61,735 nucleotides of DNA from an uncultured Clostridia bacterium (lineage in GTDB: Bacteria; Bacillota_A; Clostridia; TANB77; CAG-508): contig CANQQF010000009.1 of the NCBI GenBank assembly GCA_947625985.1, positions 1-61,735 of the forward strand. Direction: 5' to 3'. The position numbers and the translations under genes were made by a program. The notes below the pieces were generated by a model, which was not told the DNA's origin, did not search any database, and saw only the letters and a program-made list of their open reading frames with translations. Each line of letters opens with the position of its first letter. The stretch's first letter is position 1. Below, piece by piece: positions 8,410-17,900 of the stretch.

Positions 8410-10443
8410 TTATTTTGCAAATAACTGAGAATATATTAATGTCCAATATTCTTGAACCTTATTGTAATAAGGTGATGTAACATCATCTACCATGTACATT
8501 TTTTCATTTTTATCTTTATAATATTGTGTAGTTATTACAGGAATTTCATCTCGTAATTTTGAAATATAATTTGTATATGAATTTTTCGGCATTTCAGCTT
8601 CTTCAATTAACATGCTTTGTAAGTAATTTGTACTTGTTTCTACATTCTTTTTTTCTTCTATATCAAAATTTGCAAACATTATAAATGGTGTTATGTAATT
8701 AGCTTCTTCATCCGAAAATTCACTCTTATGTTCATAATTTTCCATTGCAGTAATTTTAGGTTCATGGTCTCCAAAGAATAATAATATTGTATCTTCTTCA
8801 TAATTTTTTATATAATTAACAACTTGTTCTAAAGCTTTATCTGATGATCTAAGTGCTTGTAAATAAGAGTTTAGTTCAAAGTCTTCACTATATTGCTCTC
8901 CTTCTGAATCAACAAATATATATGGAAGATGATTTTGCATTGTTAGTAAAAATGTAAAATTCTTTTCTTTTTCAGGTTTGTTGTCCATAATTTTAAACCA
9001 ATTGTTAAAAGCAGATAAATCTGAAGGATAATTATTCATATCATAAACGATTTCTTCAAAATCATCTATAAACATTTTATTTTTAAATTGTAAAAACTTA
9101 TATATCTTTGATCTACTATATCCTGAGCCATAAAATGGATGCATTCCATATGTATTATAACCTAAATTATTTAAATATGTAACAATTGATTGATTAATAT
9201 TTTTTCTAATATATTGTTGATATGGAATTGAACCACTTGGTAAAAATGCTGTAGTATTTTGTGTTAAAAATTCATATTCAACATTTGCAGTTCCTCCTCC
9301 AAATTCTGAAGAATGCATAAGTCCACTTATAACATTTTCTTCATCCTGTAAACTATAAAAAAATGGTATTGAATCTTGTGGCAAATCTATATTAAAAATT
9401 TTTTCAAAATCTGCAAAAGATTCATCAACTATAACAATAATATTAGGTGTTCTACCTTCATAATTTTCAGTTTCATCTTCATATTCTTTTAGAATATTGT
9501 TATAGCTATTTTTAGTATAATTTTTAGGCCTATCTATTTTTAAATCTTTAATCATTCTTACTAAAACAACATTAGCCCCAAAATCATCATAAGAATTATT
9601 TGTATTCCAAATTGAAACCTCTTTTATATAAGAATTTGAAATTAATAAATAAGCAAAACCTGTTATACCAATAAAAACCATTGTAACTCTTCTTTTTATA
9701 TTCTTGGCATTTGAAATATCTTCAAACTTTACATATATCCAAAACAAAATTATTGTTGTAAAAAATATTATTAGTCCAGTATAAATATTACCATCAAACT
9801 CTGGTCTTATACCTTTTAAAACACTTGCAGCTGTTCCTATTGAAAAAATATCTGAAATTGTTATAGCACTTCCTCTAACTTGTCTTACTATGTAATTTAT
9901 AACTCCAAATAAAACAGTACAAACATATATTGTGGTGCATGAAACTTTTCTTTTTTTTGTTATCCCATATAATATAAAAAACAATAATATAAAAATTGCA
10001 TAATTATACAAAAATTTTTCTGGCTCAAAAAAGAATTTTAATATATCAAATAATGCTTCTTTTCTTTCAGAAAATTCTAATGTAGTATCTTTTACTTCAT
10101 CTAACTGTATTGTTCTTCCATTTATTAGTTCCATTGAAATATAACAAGCAATAAAGAATAAAGCAATTATAACAATTTGTTTCATTATTGACATTACTTT
10201 TTTTTTCATAACTTGCCCACTAATATTTTTATTAGTTTCTTCGTTTTCTATTTGTTTATCAATATTTTGTATCTGCTTATCTATACTTTTTATTTGCTTA
10301 TTAATTTTTTTTATTTGTTTATTAATATTTTCTTTTTTATGTTCTTTATTATCTTTAGTTTCCTTACCCTTTTTATTTTTATCTTTTTTACTATCTACCT
10401 CAGAAGTTTTTTTCTTTAAAACACCCTCTTCTTTTAATTTCAT
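8410..10443 (-). CDS. LTA synthase-like phosphoglycerol transferase (sulfatase fold), with heptad-repeat N-terminus
   Basis: A 677-residue envelope enzyme of the LtaS/MdoB family, which transfers phosphoglycerol-type groups onto membrane or wall glycopolymers. About five membrane helices lie between residues 86 and 270, followed by an extracytoplasmic alkaline-phosphatase-superfamily domain. Metal and catalytic motifs are DESFADF (340-346), GGGTANVEYEFLT (382-394, nucleophile Thr385), MQNHLPY (502-508) and GDHEPK (558-563). The first 80 residues are a lysine-rich cytosolic extension with four perfect 7-residue units of the form I(N/D)KQIxx (about 40-67). A start at Met79 would skip it, but the ATG at 10443 has GAGGG upstream and overlaps the previous gene by ATGA, so the long form is preferred. 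Confidence 0.88.
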   Translation of the reverse strand: MKLKEEGVLKKKTSEVDSKKDKNKKGKETKDNKEHKKENINKQIKKINKQIKSIDKQIQNIDKQIENEETNKNISGQVMKKKVMSIMKQIVIIALFFIACYISMELINGRTIQLDEVKDTTLEFSERKEALFDILKFFFEPEKFLYNYAIFILLFFILYGITKKRKVSCTTIYVCTVLFGVINYIVRQVRGSAITISDIFSIGTAASVLKGIRPEFDGNIYTGLIIFFTTIILFWIYVKFEDISNAKNIKRRVTMVFIGITGFAYLLISNSYIKEVSIWNTNNSYDDFGANVVLVRMIKDLKIDRPKNYTKNSYNNILKEYEDETENYEGRTPNIIVIVDESFADFEKIFNIDLPQDSIPFFYSLQDEENVISGLMHSSEFGGGTANVEYEFLTQNTTAFLPSGSIPYQQYIRKNINQSIVTYLNNLGYNTYGMHPFYGSGYSRSKIYKFLQFKNKMFIDDFEEIVYDMNNYPSDLSAFNNWFKIMDNKPEKEKNFTFLLTMQNHLPYIFVDSEGEQYSEDFELNSYLQALRSSDKALEQVVNYIKNYEEDTILLFFGDHEPKITAMENYEHKSEFSDEEANYITPFIMFANFDIEEKKNVETSTNYLQSMLIEEAEMPKNSYTNYISKLRDEIPVITTQYYKDKNEKMYMVDDVTSPYYNKVQEYWTLIYSQLFAK

Positions 10444-11084
10444 AAATTATATCCCTCATATCCTTCTAAGTTTGGTAGTGAAATGTCCTTATCTTCCACA
10501 GAGTTCAACTTATATTCTTTTAATTCCGTTGTAATTACATCATCTGAAACTTCTTTTATTTTCATAAAATCTGTTGTATTAACAAAAATTTGTTGATTAT
10601 CTCCAATATCAAATTTATAACACAATTTACCACTAATCTCTTCAGTAGTAATCTTGATTTTAAAAACAGCTTTTATTTTCCCTATAAGTCCATCCTCTAT
10701 TCCTAAGTCTCTCGTTTCTATAACTGGAATAAAAGCATCTTCATCCTCTGAAGATATTTCTGATCTATCAGCTGTTTTCGTTATAGTTCCATCCGCTTCT
10801 TGCACGTCCATAATATTCCACAACTCATTATCATTAACATACACAATTGATGTGCCATTTTCCAAATAATCTTTTGTCATTCCTTTATTGTCTTTTCTCC
10901 ATACTTCTCTTATTAATCCGTAATCATCTTCATATTTTGCATAAAAATTTGTTAATTTTGCATATTCCTCTGATTTTTTACAATACATATTAATAATATT
11001 TATATTTCTTGTTATTACTATAATACCTAAAATTAAAGAAATAAATATTATCACTAATATAAGGCTTAATATTCTTTTTACCAT
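10440..11084 (-). CDS. Membrane-anchored extracytoplasmic protein of unknown function
   Basis: A 214-residue protein, not recognised. One N-terminal membrane helix (about residues 4-27, ILSLILVIIFISLILGIIVI) is followed by a soluble domain of alternating hydrophobic beta-strand-like segments (for example TKDYLENGTSIVYVND and GKLCYKFDIGDNQQIFVNTTDF), loosely like a LolA/DUF4292-type lipoprotein-carrier fold. That resemblance is only an impression. There is no lipobox cysteine. Its stop overlaps the start of the LTA-synthase-like gene, so it may be a translationally coupled partner of that enzyme. Confidence 0.6.
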   Translation of the reverse strand: MVKRILSLILVIIFISLILGIIVITRNINIINMYCKKSEEYAKLTNFYAKYEDDYGLIREVWRKDNKGMTKDYLENGTSIVYVNDNELWNIMDVQEADGTITKTADRSEISSEDEDAFIPVIETRDLGIEDGLIGKIKAVFKIKITTEEISGKLCYKFDIGDNQQIFVNTTDFMKIKEVSDDVITTELKEYKLNSVEDKDISLPNLEGYEGYNL

Positions 11085-11114
11085 TTCTTCTCCTTAAAAT
11101 AAAAACTTTACTCA

Positions 11115-11143
11115 ATTATAATATATTTATAATATCTTTTCAA
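11115..11143 (-). promoter_or_regulatory. SigA promoter of the LTA synthase-like operon
   Basis: Minus strand TTGAAA (11138-11143), a 17-base spacer and TATAAT (11115-11120), lying in the 72-base gap below the VWA gene. It separates this two-gene operon from the AAA/VWA operon. Confidence 0.7.
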
Positions 11144-11156
11144 TTACTTTTTTATT

Positions 11157-12305
11157 TTATCTTTCATAATTTTTAGAATTTATATTCAAATCTTCTATTT
11201 GTTTTTTAGTTAAGTTTATTATTTTTTTTGCACCTTTAGGTTTAATTTTTCTTTTTTCATCAAAAATAACCCAAATTGCATCTAGTGGCTTTTTAGGTTC
11301 ATTAGCCCAACCATCTGTAAATATAATTTTATTTTTTACTTTTCCAGTAAATGCATTTACAGCTTCATCAAAATCTGTTCCTCCACCACCTTTAATATCA
11401 AGTTCATCAATATCTTTCAAAGAGCGAATTGTATTAAACCCATAAAACTTATCATCAAAAAAACCTACTTTTATCTCAGATTTATTAAATATTTCTCTAC
11501 ATTCTCTTATAAAATTAATCAACATTTGTTCATTAACTGAACCACTTGTATCTACTACAATTTCAGCTTCAGCACTTGGGAATTTTCTTCTTTGAGGTCT
11601 AATTATACCATCTCTAATTATTGCATTTATATAAGACCATTCTTCTTTATTATCTACTTCATTTCTAAGTATTCTTTGCCAAGGTATTCCTAAACTAACT
11701 CCTTCTACTTCTCCGGCCAATCTAGGTAGTGATTCTTTATTTTCATCTTGTAAACTTTTTGCTAATTCTTCCATCTGTTTATCTAAATCTTCATCTATTT
11801 CTTCTTGTTCATTTTCTTTTCCATTGCTTTTTTCTCGTTCGACTACTACATATTTAATTGGATGCCATAAGTCATGGTTATCAATTACCTTTTGACCTTT
11901 AGGAATTTCAACTTCTTTTTTTTGTAGCTTTTCATATATTGTTTCAGCACTACTTTTAATTCCTTCTTCTATATCAATACCATCTTTAACAATAGTTAAT
12001 CCATCTATTTTTAGTAAAGCATTAACAACAGCATCTGTTGCTATATTCCAAAGTTCGTCATCTTTATTTTTTCCTCTTTCTATATGCTTTGATTGAATAT
12101 GACATAATTCATGGGCAACCATGAATGCTTGATCTTCTAATGACAATTCATTAAAATAATTTGGATTATAATATATATAGTTTCCGTCAGTTCCTATTGT
12201 ATCAATTTCTTCCGTTTCGACAAATTTCGTGTTTACTAATAAACCACCAAAAAAAGGATGTGTTTCTAATACTTTTCTTTTTATTGGTTTTAAATCAATT
12301 TGCAT
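11157..12305 (-). CDS. Putative metallopeptidase with C-terminal VWA-like domain (DUF2201 type)
   Basis: A 382-residue cytosolic protein. The N-terminal half holds the zinc-peptidase signature HELCH at residues 65-69 with a downstream acidic DELWNIATDAVVN. The C-terminal half is VWA-like, with the metal-site motif DTSGS at 252-256, GGGGTDF at 306-312 and IFTDG at 328-332. This is the architecture of the DUF2201/COG3864 family, usually encoded beside a MoxR-type AAA+ ATPase, as it is here. It is the third gene of a tight operon (20 bases after the 133-residue gene, AAAGGAGGGG before its ATG). The substrate is unknown. VWA proteins of this kind normally act as adaptors for the ATPase; proteolysis is inferred from HExxH alone. 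Confidence 0.85.
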   Translation of the reverse strand: MQIDLKPIKRKVLETHPFFGGLLVNTKFVETEEIDTIGTDGNYIYYNPNYFNELSLEDQAFMVAHELCHIQSKHIERGKNKDDELWNIATDAVVNALLKIDGLTIVKDGIDIEEGIKSSAETIYEKLQKKEVEIPKGQKVIDNHDLWHPIKYVVVEREKSNGKENEQEEIDEDLDKQMEELAKSLQDENKESLPRLAGEVEGVSLGIPWQRILRNEVDNKEEWSYINAIIRDGIIRPQRRKFPSAEAEIVVDTSGSVNEQMLINFIRECREIFNKSEIKVGFFDDKFYGFNTIRSLKDIDELDIKGGGGTDFDEAVNAFTGKVKNKIIFTDGWANEPKKPLDAIWVIFDEKRKIKPKGAKKIINLTKKQIEDLNINSKNYER

Positions 12306-12325
12306 TTACGAAACCCCTCCTTTTA

Positions 12326-12727
12326 TTAAATATGTGCACATAATGAATATAAATCTTCACTCATTTGGTTTTCTTTTAAATTAGAACATGTAGCTATGAT
12401 TATACAATTTTTTGGTAATTCAAATGTCCCAATTTTTTTATATTTAAACAATTCAACAAATTTTAATTGTTCCTTTTTTGATATTTTATTTATATTATTT
12501 ACTACCAATAAGCAATATCTATTTTTGCTATATTGTTTCAATTTATTAAACCAATCTGGAGCAACAAAAGTTGCTCCTTCATAGTGTCCACTTATCATGT
12601 TTATTCTACAGTTAGCTTCTAATACGACTGCATTTTTTAGGTTTTCTATTGAAAAGTCCTCTAGAATAATTGGAGAAATACCACACTTTATATAAGTTTC
12701 TAACATTTCTACTTTTTCACTTTTCAT
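12326..12727 (-). CDS. Degenerate AAA+-like accessory protein lacking a P-loop
   Basis: A 133-residue protein, not assigned to a named family. Its second half resembles the Walker B to sensor 1 part of a MoxR-type ATPase. CLLVVNNINKIS (72-83) sits where an ATPase would have LLLIDEINKVS, with both acidic residues changed to Asn, and LPKNCIIIATCSNL (104-117) resembles the sensor-1 strand. There is no GxxGxGKS anywhere, so ATP hydrolysis is not expected. It sits between the active ATPase (31-base gap) and the VWA metallopeptidase (20-base gap). An inactive partner subunit or a decayed duplicate are both possible. The homology call is mine, from reading. Confidence 0.5.
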   Translation of the reverse strand: MKSEKVEMLETYIKCGISPIILEDFSIENLKNAVVLEANCRINMISGHYEGATFVAPDWFNKLKQYSKNRYCLLVVNNINKISKKEQLKFVELFKYKKIGTFELPKNCIIIATCSNLKENQMSEDLYSLCAHI

Positions 12728-12758
12728 ATAAAAACCTTCTTTCTCTTTTACAAAAATT

Positions 12759-14699
12759 TTAAATTTCTAATTGTCCATCATCTTGATTTTTACTATCGGC
12801 TTCTTGTTCCGAATTTTTATATCCTTCTCTTAATTTGTCAAAAACTTGTACATATTCTTCTCCTATTTTGCCAACAAACTCTCTTACTTTTTCTTCATAT
12901 TCTTCACTTACATTGGCTAAATATGTAACTGTTGCATATGCTCTTGCTGAATTCATTCTTAAATTTTCATTTTCATAATTATTGTTAATAACATCATCAA
13001 TACTAATTACTTTTTGTTTACAAAATTCTGCAAATTCTGTTGCAAGTTCTTCTCCTATTAAAGCTTTTAACATATATGGTTTGTTAGATCCATATAATAG
13101 ATTTGATGCCATTTGCCATTTTCTAGGGTCTGCATTTGGTTCTACTCCATTAAATTCTGTCCTTAATACTTTTATTCCTTGTTTTTCTTTATAAGCTATA
13201 AATGAAATTATTGCTGGATGAATTTTTGTTTTTCTTTGATTTTCCGCGTTCTCAAAACCAATTACTCCATATTCATTCTCGTCATTTGTTGCCCAATCTA
13301 TCCAATTATCTACTGTTGTTACAATATTAACATGTGCAAACCTATCATAAAGTGGTTCTAGTAATTCTGTAGCACCACCTGAATCTTTTCTTTCATTTCC
13401 TGCAGCAACTATTCTTACTTGTTCTGGTAAATTCCATCTACCATTTACCTCTTTTTTCAAAACTATATTATATACCATTTTTTGCATTCTTTCTTCAGCA
13501 TTTGACAATTCATCAAAGAAAAGTATATGAATTTTATCTGGTTCTTTCTCACATTTATTTTCTAGTTTTACTAACCATTCTGGTTTTTTATCAATTACCA
13601 TGTCTTTTTCAGGGTTATATACACTTGTTCCATTAAGACTTTCATCTCTTTCACTTCCTAGGTACAATATTGTAGCATCTTTATCTTGTTGCATTACCCT
13701 ATCACTTTTACCTTCTCCTTTATCTCCATGTAAATAAATTGGTATATCACTTATTATACAAGCTCTCATTATATCTTCTGGTGTAGAAGATTTAAAATCA
13801 AATCCAAGACTTTCTGAAGCATTTTTATATTCTTTTTTATAATCTGAATAATTATTATTTAAACCTATTTCATATTTTTGTTGAATATCATCTATAAAAA
13901 AATTATTTAAGAATTTTCCTAACTGACTTTCTTCAAACTCTATATTATTTTCTTCTCCATTAAATTCACAAGTGAATGGAACTCCTGAAAACAATAGATT
14001 TTTAGAAATCATAAGCTTTTGTTCTGGATCAATTAACCATTTTAAAGGCTCAACCTCAAACCAAACAGAGTCATAACCTGGTAAATAAAAATTACTGTTA
14101 GATAATCTTTGAACTTTTAAAGCTTGTCCTTTATATCCAATTTCGTCATCTTTTTTTATTTCTAATTTTACATACCTTTTTCCTTCATATATGTACTCTG
14201 TTAATTCTTGTATCACTGGTTCTTTTGTTGCAAGAAACTTTCTTGTGTCTATAGCATAATGATTCCCTGTTTCTTCAAGTGCTTCTTTTTTTTGCTGACT
14301 GTTTAATTCTTTTTGCATATCAATCGGTACAGCACTTTGTGGATAATATCCATATTCTACTTCATAAATACCATCTATTGATTTTACTACTCTTCCTCCA
14401 CTATTTGCGGGGATTTCTTGCACATTATTATATTTAATTACAGGACGAACGCCAAAATCATTTCTATCTGAAAAATAAGGAAACATCTCTCCTACATCAG
14501 AAACTCCGTATCTTCTTCTTGCTGTTTTTGAATCTATCCCATCCTCAAAAGTATCAGATTTTGTAAAATATTGGTCAATCCCACCTAACATTTTAGCAAA
14601 ATCAGTTGTTTCTGATTTTACCCCTCTTTTTCCAATAACAATTGATTTATTTTCTTCATCCCAAACTTGTTCTTTAGTCAATAATGTAATATTATCCAT
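12759..14699 (-). CDS. AAA+ (MoxR-like) ATPase fused to an N-terminal DUF6273-like domain
   Basis: A 646-residue cytosolic protein. The first 250 residues resemble DUF6273, with FGVRPVIKYN (82-91), YEVEYGYYPQ (112-121), GKRYVKLEI and WFEVEPLKWLI (213-223). The C-terminal half is AAA+: Walker A GDKGEGKS (325-332), Walker B ILFFDE (392-397), sensor 1 IVAAGNE (430-436) and an arginine at 453 in LYDRFAH. It heads a three-gene operon with the degenerate ATPase and the VWA metallopeptidase, matching the usual MoxR-VWA pairing. The start at 14699 is chosen for its GGAGATTATAT spacing; an in-frame extension to 14789 would run through the promoter and terminator. The role of the fused N-domain as a sensor is inferred. 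Confidence 0.82.
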   Translation of the reverse strand: MDNITLLTKEQVWDEENKSIVIGKRGVKSETTDFAKMLGGIDQYFTKSDTFEDGIDSKTARRRYGVSDVGEMFPYFSDRNDFGVRPVIKYNNVQEIPANSGGRVVKSIDGIYEVEYGYYPQSAVPIDMQKELNSQQKKEALEETGNHYAIDTRKFLATKEPVIQELTEYIYEGKRYVKLEIKKDDEIGYKGQALKVQRLSNSNFYLPGYDSVWFEVEPLKWLIDPEQKLMISKNLLFSGVPFTCEFNGEENNIEFEESQLGKFLNNFFIDDIQQKYEIGLNNNYSDYKKEYKNASESLGFDFKSSTPEDIMRACIISDIPIYLHGDKGEGKSDRVMQQDKDATILYLGSERDESLNGTSVYNPEKDMVIDKKPEWLVKLENKCEKEPDKIHILFFDELSNAEERMQKMVYNIVLKKEVNGRWNLPEQVRIVAAGNERKDSGGATELLEPLYDRFAHVNIVTTVDNWIDWATNDENEYGVIGFENAENQRKTKIHPAIISFIAYKEKQGIKVLRTEFNGVEPNADPRKWQMASNLLYGSNKPYMLKALIGEELATEFAEFCKQKVISIDDVINNNYENENLRMNSARAYATVTYLANVSEEYEEKVREFVGKIGEEYVQVFDKLREGYKNSEQEADSKNQDDGQLEI

Positions 14700-14728
14700 A
14701 TATAATCTCCTTTTCACATTTGTGTTAA

Positions 14729-14757
14729 AGTTTATCATATTTTTTATTATTTGTAAA
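14729..14757 (-). promoter_or_regulatory. Promoter of the AAA/VWA operon
   Basis: Minus strand TTTACA (14752-14757), a 17-base spacer and TAAACT (14729-14734), about 30 bases before the ATPase start. CACAAATGTG, a short inverted repeat, lies in the leader. Confidence 0.55.
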
Positions 14758-14780
14758 TATTTTATGGTTACTTTTAGATA

Positions 14781-14836
14781 AAAAAACACACTCTTAATAC
14801 AACTATTATTTAGTTTTGTATTAAAAATGTGTTTTT
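14781..14836 (-). terminator. Terminator of the MMPL gene
   Basis: Nested pairings AAAAACACA/TGTGTTTTT and TTAATACAA/TTGTATTAA form a long hairpin, followed on the minus strand by a T-run. Confidence 0.7.
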
Positions 14837-14909
14837 GTTTTTTAAATTATGTAAATTAACTTAGTTCGCTTCTAAAGAACCTTTATATAAAATTGTATCC
14901 TCTAATTTA

Positions 14910-17900
14910 CTACTTTTTATTTCTTATCATAACTCTATCCCAAAAGGCAAGAACCGCTGGCAATAATGTTAAAATTAAAATTGTCGAACACAATGTACCT
15001 TCTGATACTGTTTTACATATTTTTGCTGCAATAGCTGAAGCAAAATTCGCGATAATTAAAGTTACTATTATAAGTATTGAACTTGAAGTTAATATTGTAT
15101 GAATAGAATTATTATACGCATATATAACTGACTCTTTTATATTTTTATTCTTTCTACTCTCTAGATAATAAGATGTATAAAGAATAGCATAATCTATTGT
15201 TGCTCCCATTAGTATACTTTGAACAATTAATAATGCTATAAAGTAAACATTTTCTCCTGCAACTGATAAAATTCCCATTGTTAAATAAACAGCACATTGT
15301 ATTACAAGTACTAATATAGTTGGTATAATTATTGATTTAAATGTAATAGCTACAACTATAAATATTGCTATCATAGTTATAATAGTTATAAAGTTCAACT
15401 CTCCATTAAAAGTTTTACTCATTTCATAAGCCATTGGAGAATCTCCAATTATATAGAAATCCTTTAATTCTTTTCCTAGTATATCTTTTATTTTTTGAAT
15501 AAATTCAAAAGTATCTGATGATTCTGGAGCAAATTTTGTATTTATTACGATTCTTGAATAATTATCTCCTACTAATAATTCTTTTGCATCTTCCACTTTT
15601 TCTTTCGAATCAATTACATTATTTCTCATATCATCACTTATAAAATCTGTAAATCGTTCATCTTTCAAAATATTTTCATTTAAAAATTCAACAAATTGTT
15701 CTACAGTCATCTCCCATGCTTCATTATATTGATTATTACTTCCATAATAAATATATAATAGTTCTACAGTATTTTTATCTATATCATTTGTTAAATTACT
15801 GATAATAGCAAACATTTCATCTGAAGTATATTTTGTATTATTTATTGTAGCATTCATAATTCCATTAACAGTATTTAACTTCGTTATTTGTTTATCATCA
15901 AAATTACTTGAATATTCTGGATTAGTAGTTACGTCATTAATCAAAAATTCAACAATTTCTTTTAAAGACAAAGTTGGATTTGTATTTACATATTGGGAAC
16001 TATATAATCCATAAAGTAGATCCATATCTTGTTTATTAATTCCCAACAAAGAAGATAACTCTCCACTATTATATTTTTTGTTATTAATAACACCATTCAT
16101 AACTGATTGTACTAAACTTAAATCTTTAACTGTATCACTTTTTACTTTATTTGCAAGTGCATTATCACTTTTATGTACAAGTACAAAATTCACAAACTCT
16201 TGTGGAGTTAATTTTGTACTATTTTGAGCAGATATATATAATGTATAAATATTTTTTAAATTACTGCTATCTATTCCTATAGTTTGTGAAAGTTCTTTAT
16301 AATCATATTTTGTATTATTTATACTGCTATTCATAACAGTAGATAATAATTTTAATTTTTGCATTGTAGCTTCATCAACATTATTTTTTATTTCTTCAAC
16401 TTTACTATTATCTAATATTATTTTTACAAATCCATTTGGTGTAACTGTCCAATTACTTATATTTCCTGTTGTATAATCAATTAGATTATATAGTTGATAC
16501 ATTTGGTTTATATCTATATTTAACATTTTTGACATCTCTTCGGCTTTATGTTTAGTTTGATCACTAAGCAATTCTTTATTTGACATTAATTTTTCAAAAC
16601 CACTAGTATCCAAACCATCTAAATAATGTGTATTGGTTTTAATATTATTTATATTATTTATAAATTCTAATATTGTGTATTGACTTTCATTTTTTTCTTT
16701 AATATGTTTTAAAAGTAAAACTTGATTAATTTTTGATTCTTCCATTCCAAATAAATTTGATAATTCTTTATTATTCATTTTTCTAGTAATTGTATTTTTA
16801 TTACTGAATTTTGATAATAATCTTAAATTTGTAATTGTTGCATCATCAAAACTGCTTGCATAATTACTGTTATTTAATACATCATTTAATACAAAGTTTG
16901 AAAATTCTGAAATTGACATTTTTATATTTATATCATTTACAAGAATGTAATATTTATATAATTCATTCATTGTATCACTATTAATACCAAATAATTGTGC
17001 CATCTCATTACTTGTTACTTTCTTTTGTATAGTCTGTTTATTTGTAAATTTTGTTAAAGTATTTAATTTACTTCTACTTTGGCTATCGATTTTAGCAGAA
17101 TATTTATCATTTGTTAAGACAGATCTATTCATAAAATCAATAAATTCATTCACACTAATTTGTACATTATTATTTTTAGATAAATAATAAATAAGTACAT
17201 CATCTATTTTACTTTTATCAATATCTAGTACATTTGCTAAATCTGTTGAATTTCTCTTTTTATTAATAGAATTTATTGTTGTAAAATTCTTTAATCTAGT
17301 AATATTATTTTTTGCTTCATTATTTATTTGATTATTTATTTTCTCATTTTTATATGCTACTCCTTCGATAAAATTTACAAATTCTTCAAAAGTAAGTGTA
17401 TTATTTTTTTCTGGATTATAATAATCATAATACAAAATTCTTAATAAATAATCTTCTACATCAACATCTGCTCCCAAATCATTTAATTTTTCTTTCAACT
17501 TATCATAAGTCAATTTTTCATTTATTGTATTTCCATAAGCTAATACTTCATCTACTTTACCTTCATCCTCAATTTCTTTTAAAAATTTAGAAATTTTCTC
17601 TTCATCTTCATTTTTATAAATAATTGCAATTTGATTATTTTCATTAAAAATTTGTGCTACTTCATCTGACTGTGTTTCTGTATAATCAATTCCTAAACTT
17701 CCTTTTAACATAAAACTGCCTATAAATACAACTAAAAATAATGGAACTGCAACATATCTAATTTTATAACTAAACTTACCTAATTTATCTAATTTAATCT
17801 GAGGACTTCTCTTCTTTGTTTTTACAATCCATTTATCAAAAATTAATATTAAATCAGGTAATACAAAGAATATACAAATCAAACTAAATAGTACACCTTT

